Assembly (NCBI RefSeq): GCF_030145185.1
Contig: NZ_JAQYWB010000057.1
Span: 1 to 37,989 of the forward strand
From: Desulfoluna sp.
GTDB taxonomy: Bacteria; Desulfobacterota; Desulfobacteria; Desulfobacterales; Desulfolunaceae
Reading direction: 5' to 3'
DNA: 37,989 nt
Of this stretch, positions 22,762 through 30,557 are shown piece by piece. Every line of letters starts with the position of its first letter. Position 1 is the stretch's first letter. Below the pieces are notes generated by a model. That model was not told the origin of the DNA. It made no database searches and saw nothing but the letters and a program-made list of their open reading frames with translations. A program made the translations under genes and the position numbers.

Positions 22762-23529
22762 TCAGGATAAAGTGTCTGGATCCTCTGGGGATGCGTCTTC
22801 CCCAAGGATCCGGGAGACGAGGTTCAGGTCGGGCAGTGAGCCCAGGACGGGCAGGTTGACATATCGGGCGATCTGGCGCTCGGATTTTAGGGTGGCGTCG
22901 TTCCATTCCAGGGCCGCAATGAGGACCAGCACCCCCAGGAGTGACGCGCTGAACAAGGTGAGCATGGGGATGATTCGGTCGGCACGCCAGAGGGCTCGTA
23001 TGGCCGAGGATTCAATACTGCTGGCAAGTTTGGGCAGGAGGTCCGTGTCGATTTCAATGCCACCGAGTTGAATGCCCTCCTGGGCTTTTCTCAACAGTCT
23101 TCGTGCATAGTATCCCACCAGGTGGCTGCCCAATTCAGGGTCTTTTCCCAGGTAGGTGATGCGGGCGATCTCCCCTTCGCGGGAGAGGGAGAGGTTGTTG
23201 CGTATAGCGGCCGTGACTTTCTGGTAACGTTCCTTTTCCAGATGTTCCACGGTTTTTATGGTGAGGTTGAAATAGCGATCGACGGAGAAGTTTTGTTGAA
23301 AGAAGAGGTCCTGGTTCCTGATCACCTCGTCGAAAGAGGTGAAGACGGTGGGGGTGGTGGTGGACGCAAAGCGAGCCTCCAGAGGAAGCTGGATGTCCTG
23401 CCAGGCCCTGTATTGATCCGGGGAATAAAAGGCGGAGAGCAGATAAAGCCCAGGCATCAGGAGGGCGAGAAGAAACCAGGCTTTGTATCGTTTCATACCG
23501 TGGGTGTAGCGTTTGACAACGTAGGACAT
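22762..23529 (-). CDS. Wzz-like polysaccharide chain-length/co-polymerase protein
   Basis: 255 residues. A transmembrane segment at about 16-33 (AWFLLALLMPGLYLLSAF), a periplasmic middle with predicted coiled helices, and a second transmembrane segment at about 190-208 (LTLFSASLLGVLVLIAALEW) give the Wzz/PCP topology. A Pro-rich stretch after it (NLPVLGSLPDLN) resembles the segment before the kinase domain in fused Wzc proteins. AAGGAG precedes ATG 23529. The ATPase partner is the gene just upstream (12-base gap), as in split Wzz/BY-kinase systems. No glycosyltransferases are nearby. Confidence 0.75.
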   Translation of the reverse strand: MSYVVKRYTHGMKRYKAWFLLALLMPGLYLLSAFYSPDQYRAWQDIQLPLEARFASTTTPTVFTSFDEVIRNQDLFFQQNFSVDRYFNLTIKTVEHLEKERYQKVTAAIRNNLSLSREGEIARITYLGKDPELGSHLVGYYARRLLRKAQEGIQLGGIEIDTDLLPKLASSIESSAIRALWRADRIIPMLTLFSASLLGVLVLIAALEWNDATLKSERQIARYVNLPVLGSLPDLNLVSRILGEDASPEDPDTLS

Positions 23530-23541
23530 GGCCGCGTCTCC

Positions 23542-24195
23542 TTAGTGCCTGATAGGATTTTTCCATTGATTGGCCACGACCCCAAGGAGTTTGGCCCCAC
23601 TGAGTCGCATGGCCGTGACCGTGCGCTTCAATGTGGATCGAGGGGTCCTGTTGGTCATAAAGACCAGCACCACGCCGTCGGCGATGCTTGAAAGCAAGAT
23701 GGGGTCCCGCATGCGTTGATTTTCCGGGAAGGTGGAGGAGGTGTCTACGATGATGGTGTCGTAGCGGGTTTTGGCGTCCTGGATGAGGCGATGGTCATAT
23801 CCTTTGGAGATGGAGAGGGTGCCGTGAAAATCATCGGTAATGCGGGCCGCAGGGAGGATGTCGATGCCACTTACCGTCGGCACGATGAGTTCATCCAGGG
23901 AGGCTGCCTTGTAAAATGCGGCGGGGCTCTCTATGGGATCTATATTGAAAAAGTGGTGCACGGCCGGTGCGTACCAGTTGTAGTCGACGAGAAGGGTACG
24001 ACGTCTCCTTGAGTCGGTGGCTGCGATGGCAAGCCCTGTTGCCGTCGTGGTTTTTCCCTCTCCTCGGGCGCCACTTGTGATCACGAGGCAGAGGTTTTTC
24101 TGATGGTTTGTCGCGGTTTGAATGGCGGTGAACATCCGTTTTGTCTCCGCAATTCGTCCCAGGGTGTAAAGATGTGAGTCGATGGATTGATTCAT
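23542..24195 (-). CDS. BY-kinase/CpsD-like P-loop ATPase
   Basis: 217 residues. MinD/ParA-type motifs as in bacterial tyrosine kinases: Walker A SGARGEGKTT (41-50), Walker A' LLVDYNW (Asp71) and Walker B IIVDTSS (Asp151). The C-terminus ends NQWKNPIRH with no tyrosine cluster, so the autophosphorylation tail of Wzc/CpsD is missing. It would pair with the Wzz-like protein downstream. I chose ATG 24195 (AAGGAG about 10 bases upstream); the open frame continues to 24345 without family resemblance. A promoter candidate lies at 24424-24452. Confidence 0.78.
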   Translation of the reverse strand: MNQSIDSHLYTLGRIAETKRMFTAIQTATNHQKNLCLVITSGARGEGKTTTATGLAIAATDSRRRRTLLVDYNWYAPAVHHFFNIDPIESPAAFYKAASLDELIVPTVSGIDILPAARITDDFHGTLSISKGYDHRLIQDAKTRYDTIIVDTSSTFPENQRMRDPILLSSIADGVVLVFMTNRTPRSTLKRTVTAMRLSGAKLLGVVANQWKNPIRH

Positions 24196-24423
24196 GGATC
24201 GGTGCTCCTTGGGGTGGCTGTAGCCGGGGCTCAAGGCTGTGATGGGGATTCCTTTTGCAGGCTTGTTGTCTTGGGGGGTCGAATAGAATCCGCAGGTATC
24301 AGGGGTCGGGGTGACGGTTGACGCAAAGGGTGAAGACGGTTGCACAGGTTATAGAACGCACATTAAGGCAGGATGGGAGCTGTGCGATCGGACGTACTTG
24401 GGGTGAACGGTGACCATGGATTT

Positions 24424-24452
24424 ATATTAATACAAATGAATGCGGGTGGCAA
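24424..24452 (-). promoter_or_regulatory. σ70-type promoter candidate for the Wzz/ATPase pair
   Basis: On the minus strand TTGCCA, 17 bases, TAATAT, inside an A+T-rich patch. Predicted leader of about 220 bases. Confidence 0.55.
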
Positions 24453-24463
24453 CAGGGGAGGGT

Positions 24464-24499
24464 ACCGTACAGGCCGTCTGAGGGGATGGGCTGTACGGT
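24464..24499. repeat. 9-bp inverted repeat downstream of the SDR gene
   Basis: ACCGTACAG (24464-24472) and CTGTACGGT (24491-24499) pair perfectly around an 18-base loop. There is no T-run, so this is not a standard terminator; it could be an operator upstream of the promoter at 24424-24452. Confidence 0.5.
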
Positions 24500-24568
24500 T
24501 CAACGCTTGGGCGTGTCGGCTCTGGTTTTTCATCCGGTTGAAGCACACCCTTAAAAAATGGCGTCGGT

Positions 24569-25471
24569 CTATTCCAGGGCCGGTCCGATCTCGTGGAGAA
24601 GAAAGCTAAGCCCGTCGGTATGGGGCGCCCCGTCTTCCAGGGAGAGGATGGCGTTTATGTTGTCTCGGACATCTTCGACGGACACGTCTTGTCCCAGGGC
24701 GAGCCCGTGCCCGGAGATGACGGCGCTTTGCCCGAACCAGCCGGCGCCAGTGGTTACCGTAAGGCCGGTGTAGCGGTTGGCGTCAGAGCAGAGGTAAAGG
24801 GCCATGGGGGCGTTGAGGTCCGCCGCCATTTTTGAGGTGATCTGGTAGGGCATGATGTCTTCGGTCATGCGGGAGTGGGCGGTGGGGGAGATCGCGTTGA
24901 CCTTGATACCGAATTTTTTTACTTCCAGCTTCAGGGCGTTCATGAGGCCGATGATGCCCATTTTTGCTGCGCTGTAGTTGGCCTGGCCGAAGCTGCCGTA
25001 AAGGCCGGCGTTGGAGACGGTGAACAGGATGCGTCCGTAGCCATTTTCTTTCATGGCACGAACCGCAGGCTGGGTGACGCAGAAGGCTCCCTTGAGGTGG
25101 ACATTGATGACGGTGTCCCATTGCTCTTCACTCATTTTATGGAAAGACTGGTCGCGGAGGATACCTGCGTTGTTGATGAGGATGTCGAGGCTTTCGAAGT
25201 GGGTGAGGGCGGTCTCGATGATGGCGGCGCCTCCTTCCATGGTGGTCACGGAGTCGTAGCTGGCCACGGCCTTTCCGCCGGCGGCGGTGATTTCGGCCAC
25301 CACCTTGTCGGCGGCTTCGTGGCCCTCTCCCCTGCCGTCCCGGCTTCCTCCGAGGTCGTTGACCACCACGGCGGCGCCCCTTTTGGCCAGTTCCAGCGCA
25401 TAGCTGCGCCCGATTCCCGCGCCGGCGCCGGTGACGATGGCAACCTTTTTATCAAACGAGATTTTGTTCAT
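24569..25471 (-). CDS. short-chain dehydrogenase, 3-hydroxyacyl-CoA dehydrogenase type
   Basis: 300 residues. Classical SDR: TGAGAGIG (14-21), NNAG (100-103), catalytic Ser153, Tyr166 and Lys170 (YSAAK). The NDLGGSRDGRGEG segment (38-50) is typical of the dehydrogenase part of peroxisomal multifunctional enzyme type 2 and its bacterial homologues, which oxidise (3R)-hydroxyacyl-CoA with NAD. GGGAG lies 9 bases before ATG 25471. It is divergent from a hotdog thioesterase gene at 25640, which would fit acyl-CoA metabolism (inference). Confidence 0.88.
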   Translation of the reverse strand: MNKISFDKKVAIVTGAGAGIGRSYALELAKRGAAVVVNDLGGSRDGRGEGHEAADKVVAEITAAGGKAVASYDSVTTMEGGAAIIETALTHFESLDILINNAGILRDQSFHKMSEEQWDTVINVHLKGAFCVTQPAVRAMKENGYGRILFTVSNAGLYGSFGQANYSAAKMGIIGLMNALKLEVKKFGIKVNAISPTAHSRMTEDIMPYQITSKMAADLNAPMALYLCSDANRYTGLTVTTGAGWFGQSAVISGHGLALGQDVSVEDVRDNINAILSLEDGAPHTDGLSFLLHEIGPALE

Positions 25472-25639
25472 CGGTCTGTCTCCCGGTTACAGGTTAAATA
25501 CGAATCAAATGGGACGATGTGAACGGCGCGCAAACCATACCATAATTTAGCGGTGCGGGCCTGTTTTTCCTTTGGGCGTGTGGGCTTTTGTTGTAGCGTG
25601 GGCAGAGGTTAACCAAGGAGAATGAAATGGGGAGGAACG

Positions 25640-26047
25640 ATGGGTTTTGTGTTTGATCCACCGGAGGTGTTCCGGGACATGGGGGCAGAGATTCTTCTCT
25701 TTGATGAAGAGAAAGAATCCATCGAGGTTCGTTTTCCTGTGCAGGCGAGGTATCGGAACCCCATGGGGGTGATGCAGGGCGGTATGGTTGTGGCGGCCAT
25801 GGACAACACGTACGGTCCGCTTACCGTGCTTCTGGGGACCACCAGTGTGACCACACACATCAATACCACCTTTGTGAAGCCGGTGGCTCGTGATGAGCCT
25901 TATATCATTATTACGGCAAGGGTGACGGCGCGTTCGCGTCGTCACCTTCACCTGACCGGTGAGGTTCGTGATTCGCGCGGAACCCTCGTGGTGAGTGGGA
26001 CGGCCAGTTTTATGGTGCTGGAGACCCATGACCCCGAATCGGCATGA
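25640..26047 (+). CDS. PaaI-type hotdog thioesterase
   Basis: 135 residues, the usual length. The hotdog signature NPMGVMQGGMVVAAMDNTYG (about 37-56) includes the turn and helix carrying the catalytic Asp, with Gln-Gly where many members have His-Gly. Expected to hydrolyse acyl-CoA thioesters in the cytoplasm. ATG 25640 has GGAGG 5 bases upstream. The divergent neighbour is the SDR. Confidence 0.85.
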   Translation: MGFVFDPPEVFRDMGAEILLFDEEKESIEVRFPVQARYRNPMGVMQGGMVVAAMDNTYGPLTVLLGTTSVTTHINTTFVKPVARDEPYIIITARVTARSRRHLHLTGEVRDSRGTLVVSGTASFMVLETHDPESA

Positions 26048-26090
26048 CGCCTGAGAGGGGAGCCGCTGCGTGGCCGGGCAGGGCTATGGC

Positions 26091-26115
26091 GATCCGATGG
26101 GATCCCCCTCTTTTT
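26091..26115 (+). terminator. weak terminator candidate after the thioesterase gene
   Basis: GATCC (26091-26095) pairs with GGATC (26100-26104), followed by CCCCTC and TTTTT. The stem is short and the T-run is displaced. Confidence 0.35.
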
Positions 26116-26135
26116 GCATGACGCGCGATTCTCCG

Positions 26136-26164
26136 TTGTTGAGGTCATGGGTTTGGGGTATACT
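26136..26164 (+). promoter_or_regulatory. σ70-type promoter candidate for the HD-GYP gene
   Basis: TTGTTG, 17 bases, TATACT. Leader of about 260 bases. Confidence 0.45.
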
Positions 26165-26429
26165 AAGTCCATTCAATTGTTCATGATTCAGAAAGAGGCG
26201 GCTCGAAAAAAGGGTGGTGTCACTTCTGGTTCCTGCGTTTCGAAGAGACTCGTTGGCAGGGTTCAAGGTGGCGTCCGGATTTTTTGGCGGGTCGTCAGGG
26301 CTTCCCTTTTGTTGCAATGATGGTTCCTGCCTGCAGAGCGTCTGTTTTTTACCTGATCATCCGTTTCTCCTTGATGGCCCTTCCGTAATTCCTCATTTTA
26401 CCCGGTTTATCCTTTGGGAGCACCAGCCT

Positions 26430-27545
26430 ATGGATATGCAGAAAGAAAACGATTCGCCCCGCCTGTTGATTGTGGATGACGATGAGACCATTCGGATGAT
26501 TCTATGCCGGGTGATGGAAAAGCAGGGGTTTGTCTGTCATCAGGCTTCAAATGGCCTGGAAGCTCTGGATGTTTTGAATGATCATCCGGTAGACATTGTG
26601 CTGACGGATGTGGACATGCCGGAGATGGGAGGTATTGAGTTGGTTCGGCTGATTCGGGCTCAGTACACCGCCGACCCTATCGTGATGACCGGTCACATTG
26701 ATGAATTCAATTACGAACAGATGATTCAGGCCGGTGCCGAGGACTTTATTTTGAAACCCATGGCGCCAAGCGAAGTGGTTTTGAGGATCCGGCGCGTGTT
26801 GCGTGAACGCCTTCTTGCCAGGGGCCTGAGGGAAACTCATCAGGAGTTGAAGGCCTCTTATCTCGATACCATCAATCGTCTTGTGACGGCTGCAGAGTAC
26901 CGGGATGAAAATACCGGGAGTCACATCACACGCATGGGAACCTACAGTGCTTTTCTTGCGGAAAAATTGAATATGGATGGGGCTTGGGTGGACCGGATTC
27001 GGTATGGAGCGGCCATGCATGATATCGGTAAGATCGGCATTCCAGACAATATCCTGATGAAGCCATCGCGGTTGTCCGGCAATGAATTTAATGTGATTCA
27101 GACCCACCCGGCCATTGGTGCACGGATACTGGCCAACGCCCAGTCGGATGTGTTGCGGCTTGGTCAGCAGGTTGCCATTGCGCATCACGAAAAGTGGGAT
27201 GGCACCGGGTATCCCCAGGGGCTTTCCGGCGAACGGATCCCCCTTGCCGGGCGCATCGTGTGCATCGCCGATGTTTTTGACGCCCTTTCTACCAAGCGGC
27301 CCTATAAAGACCCTTATCCCCCGGATGTGATTTATTCCCTCATCGAGGATCAACGGGAAAAGCATTTCGATCCCGATCTGACGGACCTGGTGCTGGGACA
27401 TTTTGAAGATTTTTTGACGATCCGTAAAAGCTCTGGCACCGACAGTGAAAGCGGCACCGGTGAGTTGGTGAATTGGGGTGAAATTTTTAACTGGAGTGAG
27501 CGGGATGTCATGTCGGCGGACGTATCGACCGGACGCTCTGTATAA
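26430..27545 (+). CDS. response regulator with HD-GYP phosphodiesterase domain
   Basis: 371 residues. The receiver domain (about 10-125) has the acidic pocket VDDDE, phospho-acceptor Asp60 in LTDVDMPEMGG, and Lys109 in ILKPMAP. The HD-GYP domain (about 150-345) has HDIGKIGIPD with HD at 197-198 and HHEKWDGTGYPQGL with GYP at 260-262, the residues of active c-di-GMP phosphodiesterases such as RpfG. ATG 26430 has GGGAG 9 bases upstream. No sensor kinase is adjacent. A MITE begins 9 bases after its stop. Confidence 0.92.
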   Translation: MDMQKENDSPRLLIVDDDETIRMILCRVMEKQGFVCHQASNGLEALDVLNDHPVDIVLTDVDMPEMGGIELVRLIRAQYTADPIVMTGHIDEFNYEQMIQAGAEDFILKPMAPSEVVLRIRRVLRERLLARGLRETHQELKASYLDTINRLVTAAEYRDENTGSHITRMGTYSAFLAEKLNMDGAWVDRIRYGAAMHDIGKIGIPDNILMKPSRLSGNEFNVIQTHPAIGARILANAQSDVLRLGQQVAIAHHEKWDGTGYPQGLSGERIPLAGRIVCIADVFDALSTKRPYKDPYPPDVIYSLIEDQREKHFDPDLTDLVLGHFEDFLTIRKSSGTDSESGTGELVNWGEIFNWSERDVMSADVSTGRSV

Positions 27546-27553
27546 GCCGTCAG

Positions 27554-27691
27554 CCCGGATATTTCATGAGAAAACAATCAGGACTAAGGAATAATTCGTA
27601 ATGACAGTACTTTGCAGTCATATTTTTAGTCGTTTCAAAAATGCAAAATGTAATCCACGGTATTCTGTCTGATTTTCGTGAAATATCCGGG
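27554..27691. mobile_element. MITE with 13-bp inverted ends and TCAG target duplication
   Basis: CCCGGATATTTCA (27554-27566) and TGAAATATCCGGG (27679-27691) are exact inverted ends, and similarity continues inward with gaps (…GA.AAA..TCAG.AC). TCAG occurs immediately outside both ends (27550-27553 and 27692-27695), as expected for a 4-bp target duplication. The 138-bp interior is A+T-rich, unlike the flanks, and has no gene. IS1380-family elements make 4-bp duplications and have CC-starting ends, so a parent of that family is plausible but not shown. Confidence 0.85.
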
Positions 27692-27723
27692 TCAGGGGGC
27701 TCTTTCTGTGCCTGGGAGTGAAC

Positions 27724-27756
27724 ACGCCGCCGGCCTCTGGGGCCGGCGGCGTTTTT
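27724..27756 (+). terminator. strong intrinsic terminator
   Basis: CGCCGCCGGCC (27725-27735) pairs perfectly with GGCCGGCGGCG (27741-27751), followed by TTTTT. It probably belongs to the HD-GYP gene, from which the MITE now separates it. It also lies just after the stop of the convergent YcaO gene. Confidence 0.88.
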
Positions 27757-27760
27757 ATGA

Positions 27761-29494
27761 TCAGACGGGTTCTACCAGCATTTTAAGGTTGGATCGGGCA
27801 AAGTCAATGGCGGGGTCCATCTTAAGCGCCATTTTGAAGTAGATGATGGCTTTGTCGAGGGTACCGAGTTCCCGGTAGTTGGAGGCGATGTTGGCATAAT
27901 CGATGGCGGAGTTGGGGTTGAGGCGGAGCGCTTGCCGGAAGGCCTCAATGGCCTTCTCATGATTAGCCATCATGTAGTGGCAAAAACCCATGAGGTTGTA
28001 GATGTCTTCACGCTCGGGGTCCAGGTCGAGGCCGGTTTTGAGAATGCCCAGGGCCTCTTGGTAGCGTCCCGTCTCTTTGAGACAAACCCCCATCCAGGAG
28101 CAGATGGACGGGATCTCCTGGGTGTCGGGGTGGGCTGCCAGGGCGTGTTTAAAGGCTGCGAGGGCGTCATCGTAGTCCCCCCGATTCAGTAGGATCTGGC
28201 CCCTGTAGAAGTGGAAGTAGTAGCGTTCCCCGACAGCTTCTTCGAGCGTTACGATGCGTGCAAGGGCTGCCGCCGGCTCAAATTTTTCCGTGATCACTTT
28301 GGCGACGAACATGGGGACGCTGGTTCCCAGGCTGCGTTCGCGGAAGTGGGCGCCGGGGATGATGGTGTAGAAGGTGGGGATGCCGAGCTCCGGGTGGGTG
28401 GTTTCGACAAGGAGAATCTCCATCCCGATGGCTTTAAGGGCCGCTACGCACGCCTCGATCTCGACCTTGATGTTGGCGTTTGACAGATCCGGCAGGGAGG
28501 TCAGGGGCACGGAGGGCTGAGGGTGGGTGATGAACGCGGCCTCGGCGAGATCGGTGTATTTGGGCAGCCCGCTGGCCACATAATTGGCGCCGGTGTTGAA
28601 ATCCCCGGCCAGCTGAGCCACTTCGGTCAAGGCTCGGCTCATGGCTTTTTCAGGGTCGGGAGCGGTCCCGGCGGTCCAGACCAGTTCACTGGATTCTGGA
28701 AAGGTGGCAGGGTCCCAGGCCAGCACGCCCACCGTGGGGATGCCGGTGTCAAGGGAGAGGTCGGAGCAAACGAGGCGGATGCCGTTTTTACGGTATTTCG
28801 AGATCATCTCCCGGACGGCGGGGTCGGTGGCGGTATCCGGGTCGATGGTGGGCGTGATCTGCTTGCCCTGGCTCACCAGGGAGCAGACGTGACGCTCCAC
28901 AACCTCTGAGATGCCTTGACAGATCGCCTCTTCCCGGCAGTTGCCGGCAGAGGGGCCGTTGAATTCGTTGATGGTAAAAAACCAGTCAAAGGGAATGAGC
29001 ATCTCTTCCCCCCGGGTGAGGTTCCAGGCCGGTGTCCACTGGAAAGGGATATCTGAAAAGAGGGCTTCGGCCGTTTCAGCGGGGGTTTTTTTGTCGTGGA
29101 CCGATTGGGCAATCAAGTCGAAGGGGAGGGCGCGATCTTTGACGTTGCGGTAGGTGTTGGTGAAAAAATGACTCTCATCGGCCTTGAAGGCAAAAAAGCT
29201 GAATCGTTCCGCCAATTCCATGACAGCGCTGGCCTCAGACTGCTGGGGGGTGGCCCCTTTGCCCATTTGTTTGGCCGTTCCGGTGAGGGAGGAGGCATCT
29301 TTGCCACAGAGGCTGAAAAATACGGGAATATCGAGCCTGCCGTTGTCGATTCTTGAGGTCTCTTTAAAAATATCGAGGGCCAGGTGTTCGGCCTTTTTTT
29401 TAAAACGGGCCACGGTCTCTTCCGGGGAGATTATTTTGTCCTGATCTGAGGTACAGGTTTTGATGGCATCTTCCAGTACGGTTCTGACACTCAT
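27761..29494 (-). CDS. YcaO-domain protein with C-terminal TPRs
   Basis: 577 residues. Residues about 85-400 form a YcaO ATP-dependent domain, with glutamate-rich nucleotide-site motifs SEASAVMELAERFSFF and EAICQGISEVVERHV. Residues about 420-577 hold tandem TPRs (GDYDDALAAFKHALAAHP, GRYQEALGILKTGLDLDP, ANHEKAIEAFRQALRLNP, GTLDKAIIYFKMALKMDP). YcaO enzymes activate amide backbones to make azolines or thioamides. The protein ends KMLVEPV, without the PxPxP tail of azoline-forming members, and no TfuA, dehydrogenase or precursor peptide is nearby. E. coli YcaO also has a C-terminal TPR part and has been linked to RimO-dependent S12 modification. I chose ATG 29494 (AAGGA upstream). Confidence 0.88.
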   Translation of the reverse strand: MSVRTVLEDAIKTCTSDQDKIISPEETVARFKKKAEHLALDIFKETSRIDNGRLDIPVFFSLCGKDASSLTGTAKQMGKGATPQQSEASAVMELAERFSFFAFKADESHFFTNTYRNVKDRALPFDLIAQSVHDKKTPAETAEALFSDIPFQWTPAWNLTRGEEMLIPFDWFFTINEFNGPSAGNCREEAICQGISEVVERHVCSLVSQGKQITPTIDPDTATDPAVREMISKYRKNGIRLVCSDLSLDTGIPTVGVLAWDPATFPESSELVWTAGTAPDPEKAMSRALTEVAQLAGDFNTGANYVASGLPKYTDLAEAAFITHPQPSVPLTSLPDLSNANIKVEIEACVAALKAIGMEILLVETTHPELGIPTFYTIIPGAHFRERSLGTSVPMFVAKVITEKFEPAAALARIVTLEEAVGERYYFHFYRGQILLNRGDYDDALAAFKHALAAHPDTQEIPSICSWMGVCLKETGRYQEALGILKTGLDLDPEREDIYNLMGFCHYMMANHEKAIEAFRQALRLNPNSAIDYANIASNYRELGTLDKAIIYFKMALKMDPAIDFARSNLKMLVEPV

Positions 29495-29920
29495 ACAACA
29501 CGTCCTTCTCGTGGCTTTCCGACCTGAATGGCTCGGGAATGTATTTTTGTTCGGCAAGCACTCTGCATGCATCACAGGCTTCTGAAAGGGCAATTTTTTT
29601 CAGTTGTTTTCAGGTGTTATCGAAATAAAGGTGTAATGCATGAAAAAACATTCTTCGTAACATACAACATGCGGAAGTGAAAAGACTTTTTTATATTGAC
29701 CCTTTATGACCAATCTGATAATTGGGTTGGGATAAAATAATTGGGGTTTTGACGTTTTTCTACAAGCCATTCCGCATTTTTTTGTTGTTCCGGGGTTCCA
29801 AAACGGGGCTTCGGTGGAAGCACCGGACGTCAGCCTTCAACACGCCACCCCACAAACGTCAAAAACCCCCTCTGTCCCTATTTCAGCGCCTCAACTCGGA
29901 TGATTCACAGGCATCTCAAT
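29495..29920. other. divergent region between YcaO and hisB
   Basis: No gene is supported in these 426 bases, and I found no convincing small precursor-peptide gene on either strand. It holds A+T-rich DNA around 29640-29740, with a weak plus-strand promoter candidate (TTGACC 29696-29701, GATAAT 29717-29722, only 15 apart), and a 127-bp inverted-repeat-bounded segment (29743-29869). Confidence 0.5.
29743..29869. repeat. inverted-repeat-bounded element upstream of hisB
   Basis: GGGGTTTT-GACGTTT (29743-29757) pairs with AAACGTC-AAAAACCCC (29854-29869), with one bulged A. No target duplication is seen. It may be a non-autonomous repeat or part of the hisB leader. Confidence 0.5.
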
Positions 29921-30508
29921 ATGACACGCACAGCGACCATCACGCGCAACACCCAAGAGACCCGTATTTCCATTGACCTCGACCTGGACGGCAGGGGCAG
30001 GGCGGATGTGAAGACCGGCATCCCCTATTTCGATCACATGTTGACCCTCTTCGCGGCCCATGGTTTTTTTGACCTGACCCTGAAGGCCGACGGAGATCTG
30101 GAGATCGATGCCCACCATACCGTCGAAGACACAGGGCTTGCCCTCGGCATGGCCATTGCCGACGCCCTGGGAGACCGGGCCGGGATCAGGCGGTATGGCC
30201 TGGCCGTCACGCCCATGGATGAAACCCTGGCGGAAGTGGCCTTAGATCTCTCCAATCGGCCCTACCTCGTGTACAATTTTCCTGACCATCGGGTTCGGGA
30301 TGGCAACTTTGACGCCTGGTTGGCCCAGGAATTTTTCCAGGCCCTCTCAGTTAAAGCGGGGATGAATCTTCATATCAACGTACGGTATGGTACGAATGAT
30401 CACCACATTATCGAAGGGGTGTTTAAATCCCTGGGGCGCGCGCTGGACCAAGCGGTCTCCATCGATCCGCGCATCGAAGGGGTTCGCTCTACCAAGGGTG
30501 TGATTTAA
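29921..30508 (+). CDS. hisB: imidazoleglycerol-phosphate dehydratase
   Basis: 195 residues, the length of monofunctional HisB. It dehydrates IGP to imidazole-acetol phosphate in histidine synthesis. The Mn-binding motifs are complete: [17 protein letters not shown], and [13 protein letters not shown] near the C-terminus. ATG 29921 aligns with family starts; ATG 29900 is in frame but has no better ribosome-binding site. Other his genes are not in the window, so the pathway is dispersed here. Confidence 0.95.
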   Translation: MTRTATITRNTQETRISIDLDLDGRGRADVKTGIPYFDHMLTLFAAHGFFDLTLKADGDLEIDAHHTVEDTGLALGMAIADALGDRAGIRRYGLAVTPMDETLAEVALDLSNRPYLVYNFPDHRVRDGNFDAWLAQEFFQALSVKAGMNLHINVRYGTNDHHIIEGVFKSLGRALDQAVSIDPRIEGVRSTKGVI

Positions 30509-30557
30509 CAACGACCGTTGCCATAATGATTCCGGGCGGTCATACCGGGAGGTGTGC

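Larger units (their letters stand above)
24196..24568. other. intergenic region and long leader of the Wzz/ATPase pair
   Basis: No gene is supported in these 373 bases. They hold the minus-strand promoter candidate (24424-24452), a 220-base putative leader with no recognised riboswitch, and a 9-bp inverted repeat (24464-24499) downstream of the SDR gene. Confidence 0.5.
26048..26429. other. intergenic region upstream of the HD-GYP gene
   Basis: No gene is supported in these 382 bases. It holds a weak hairpin after the thioesterase gene (26091-26115), a promoter candidate (26136-26164), and a fragment GTTCAAGGTGGC near 26261 that may be a decayed hairpin repeat. Confidence 0.5.

Noticed and set aside
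24305-24345. GACGCAAAGGG segment resembling part of a c-di-GMP-I riboswitch
   Set aside because: The other conserved half is absent and the strand does not match the downstream gene.
29495-29920. Possible RiPP precursor peptide next to YcaO
   Set aside because: Short frames lack ribosome-binding sites and leader/core features, and the longest overlaps hisB.
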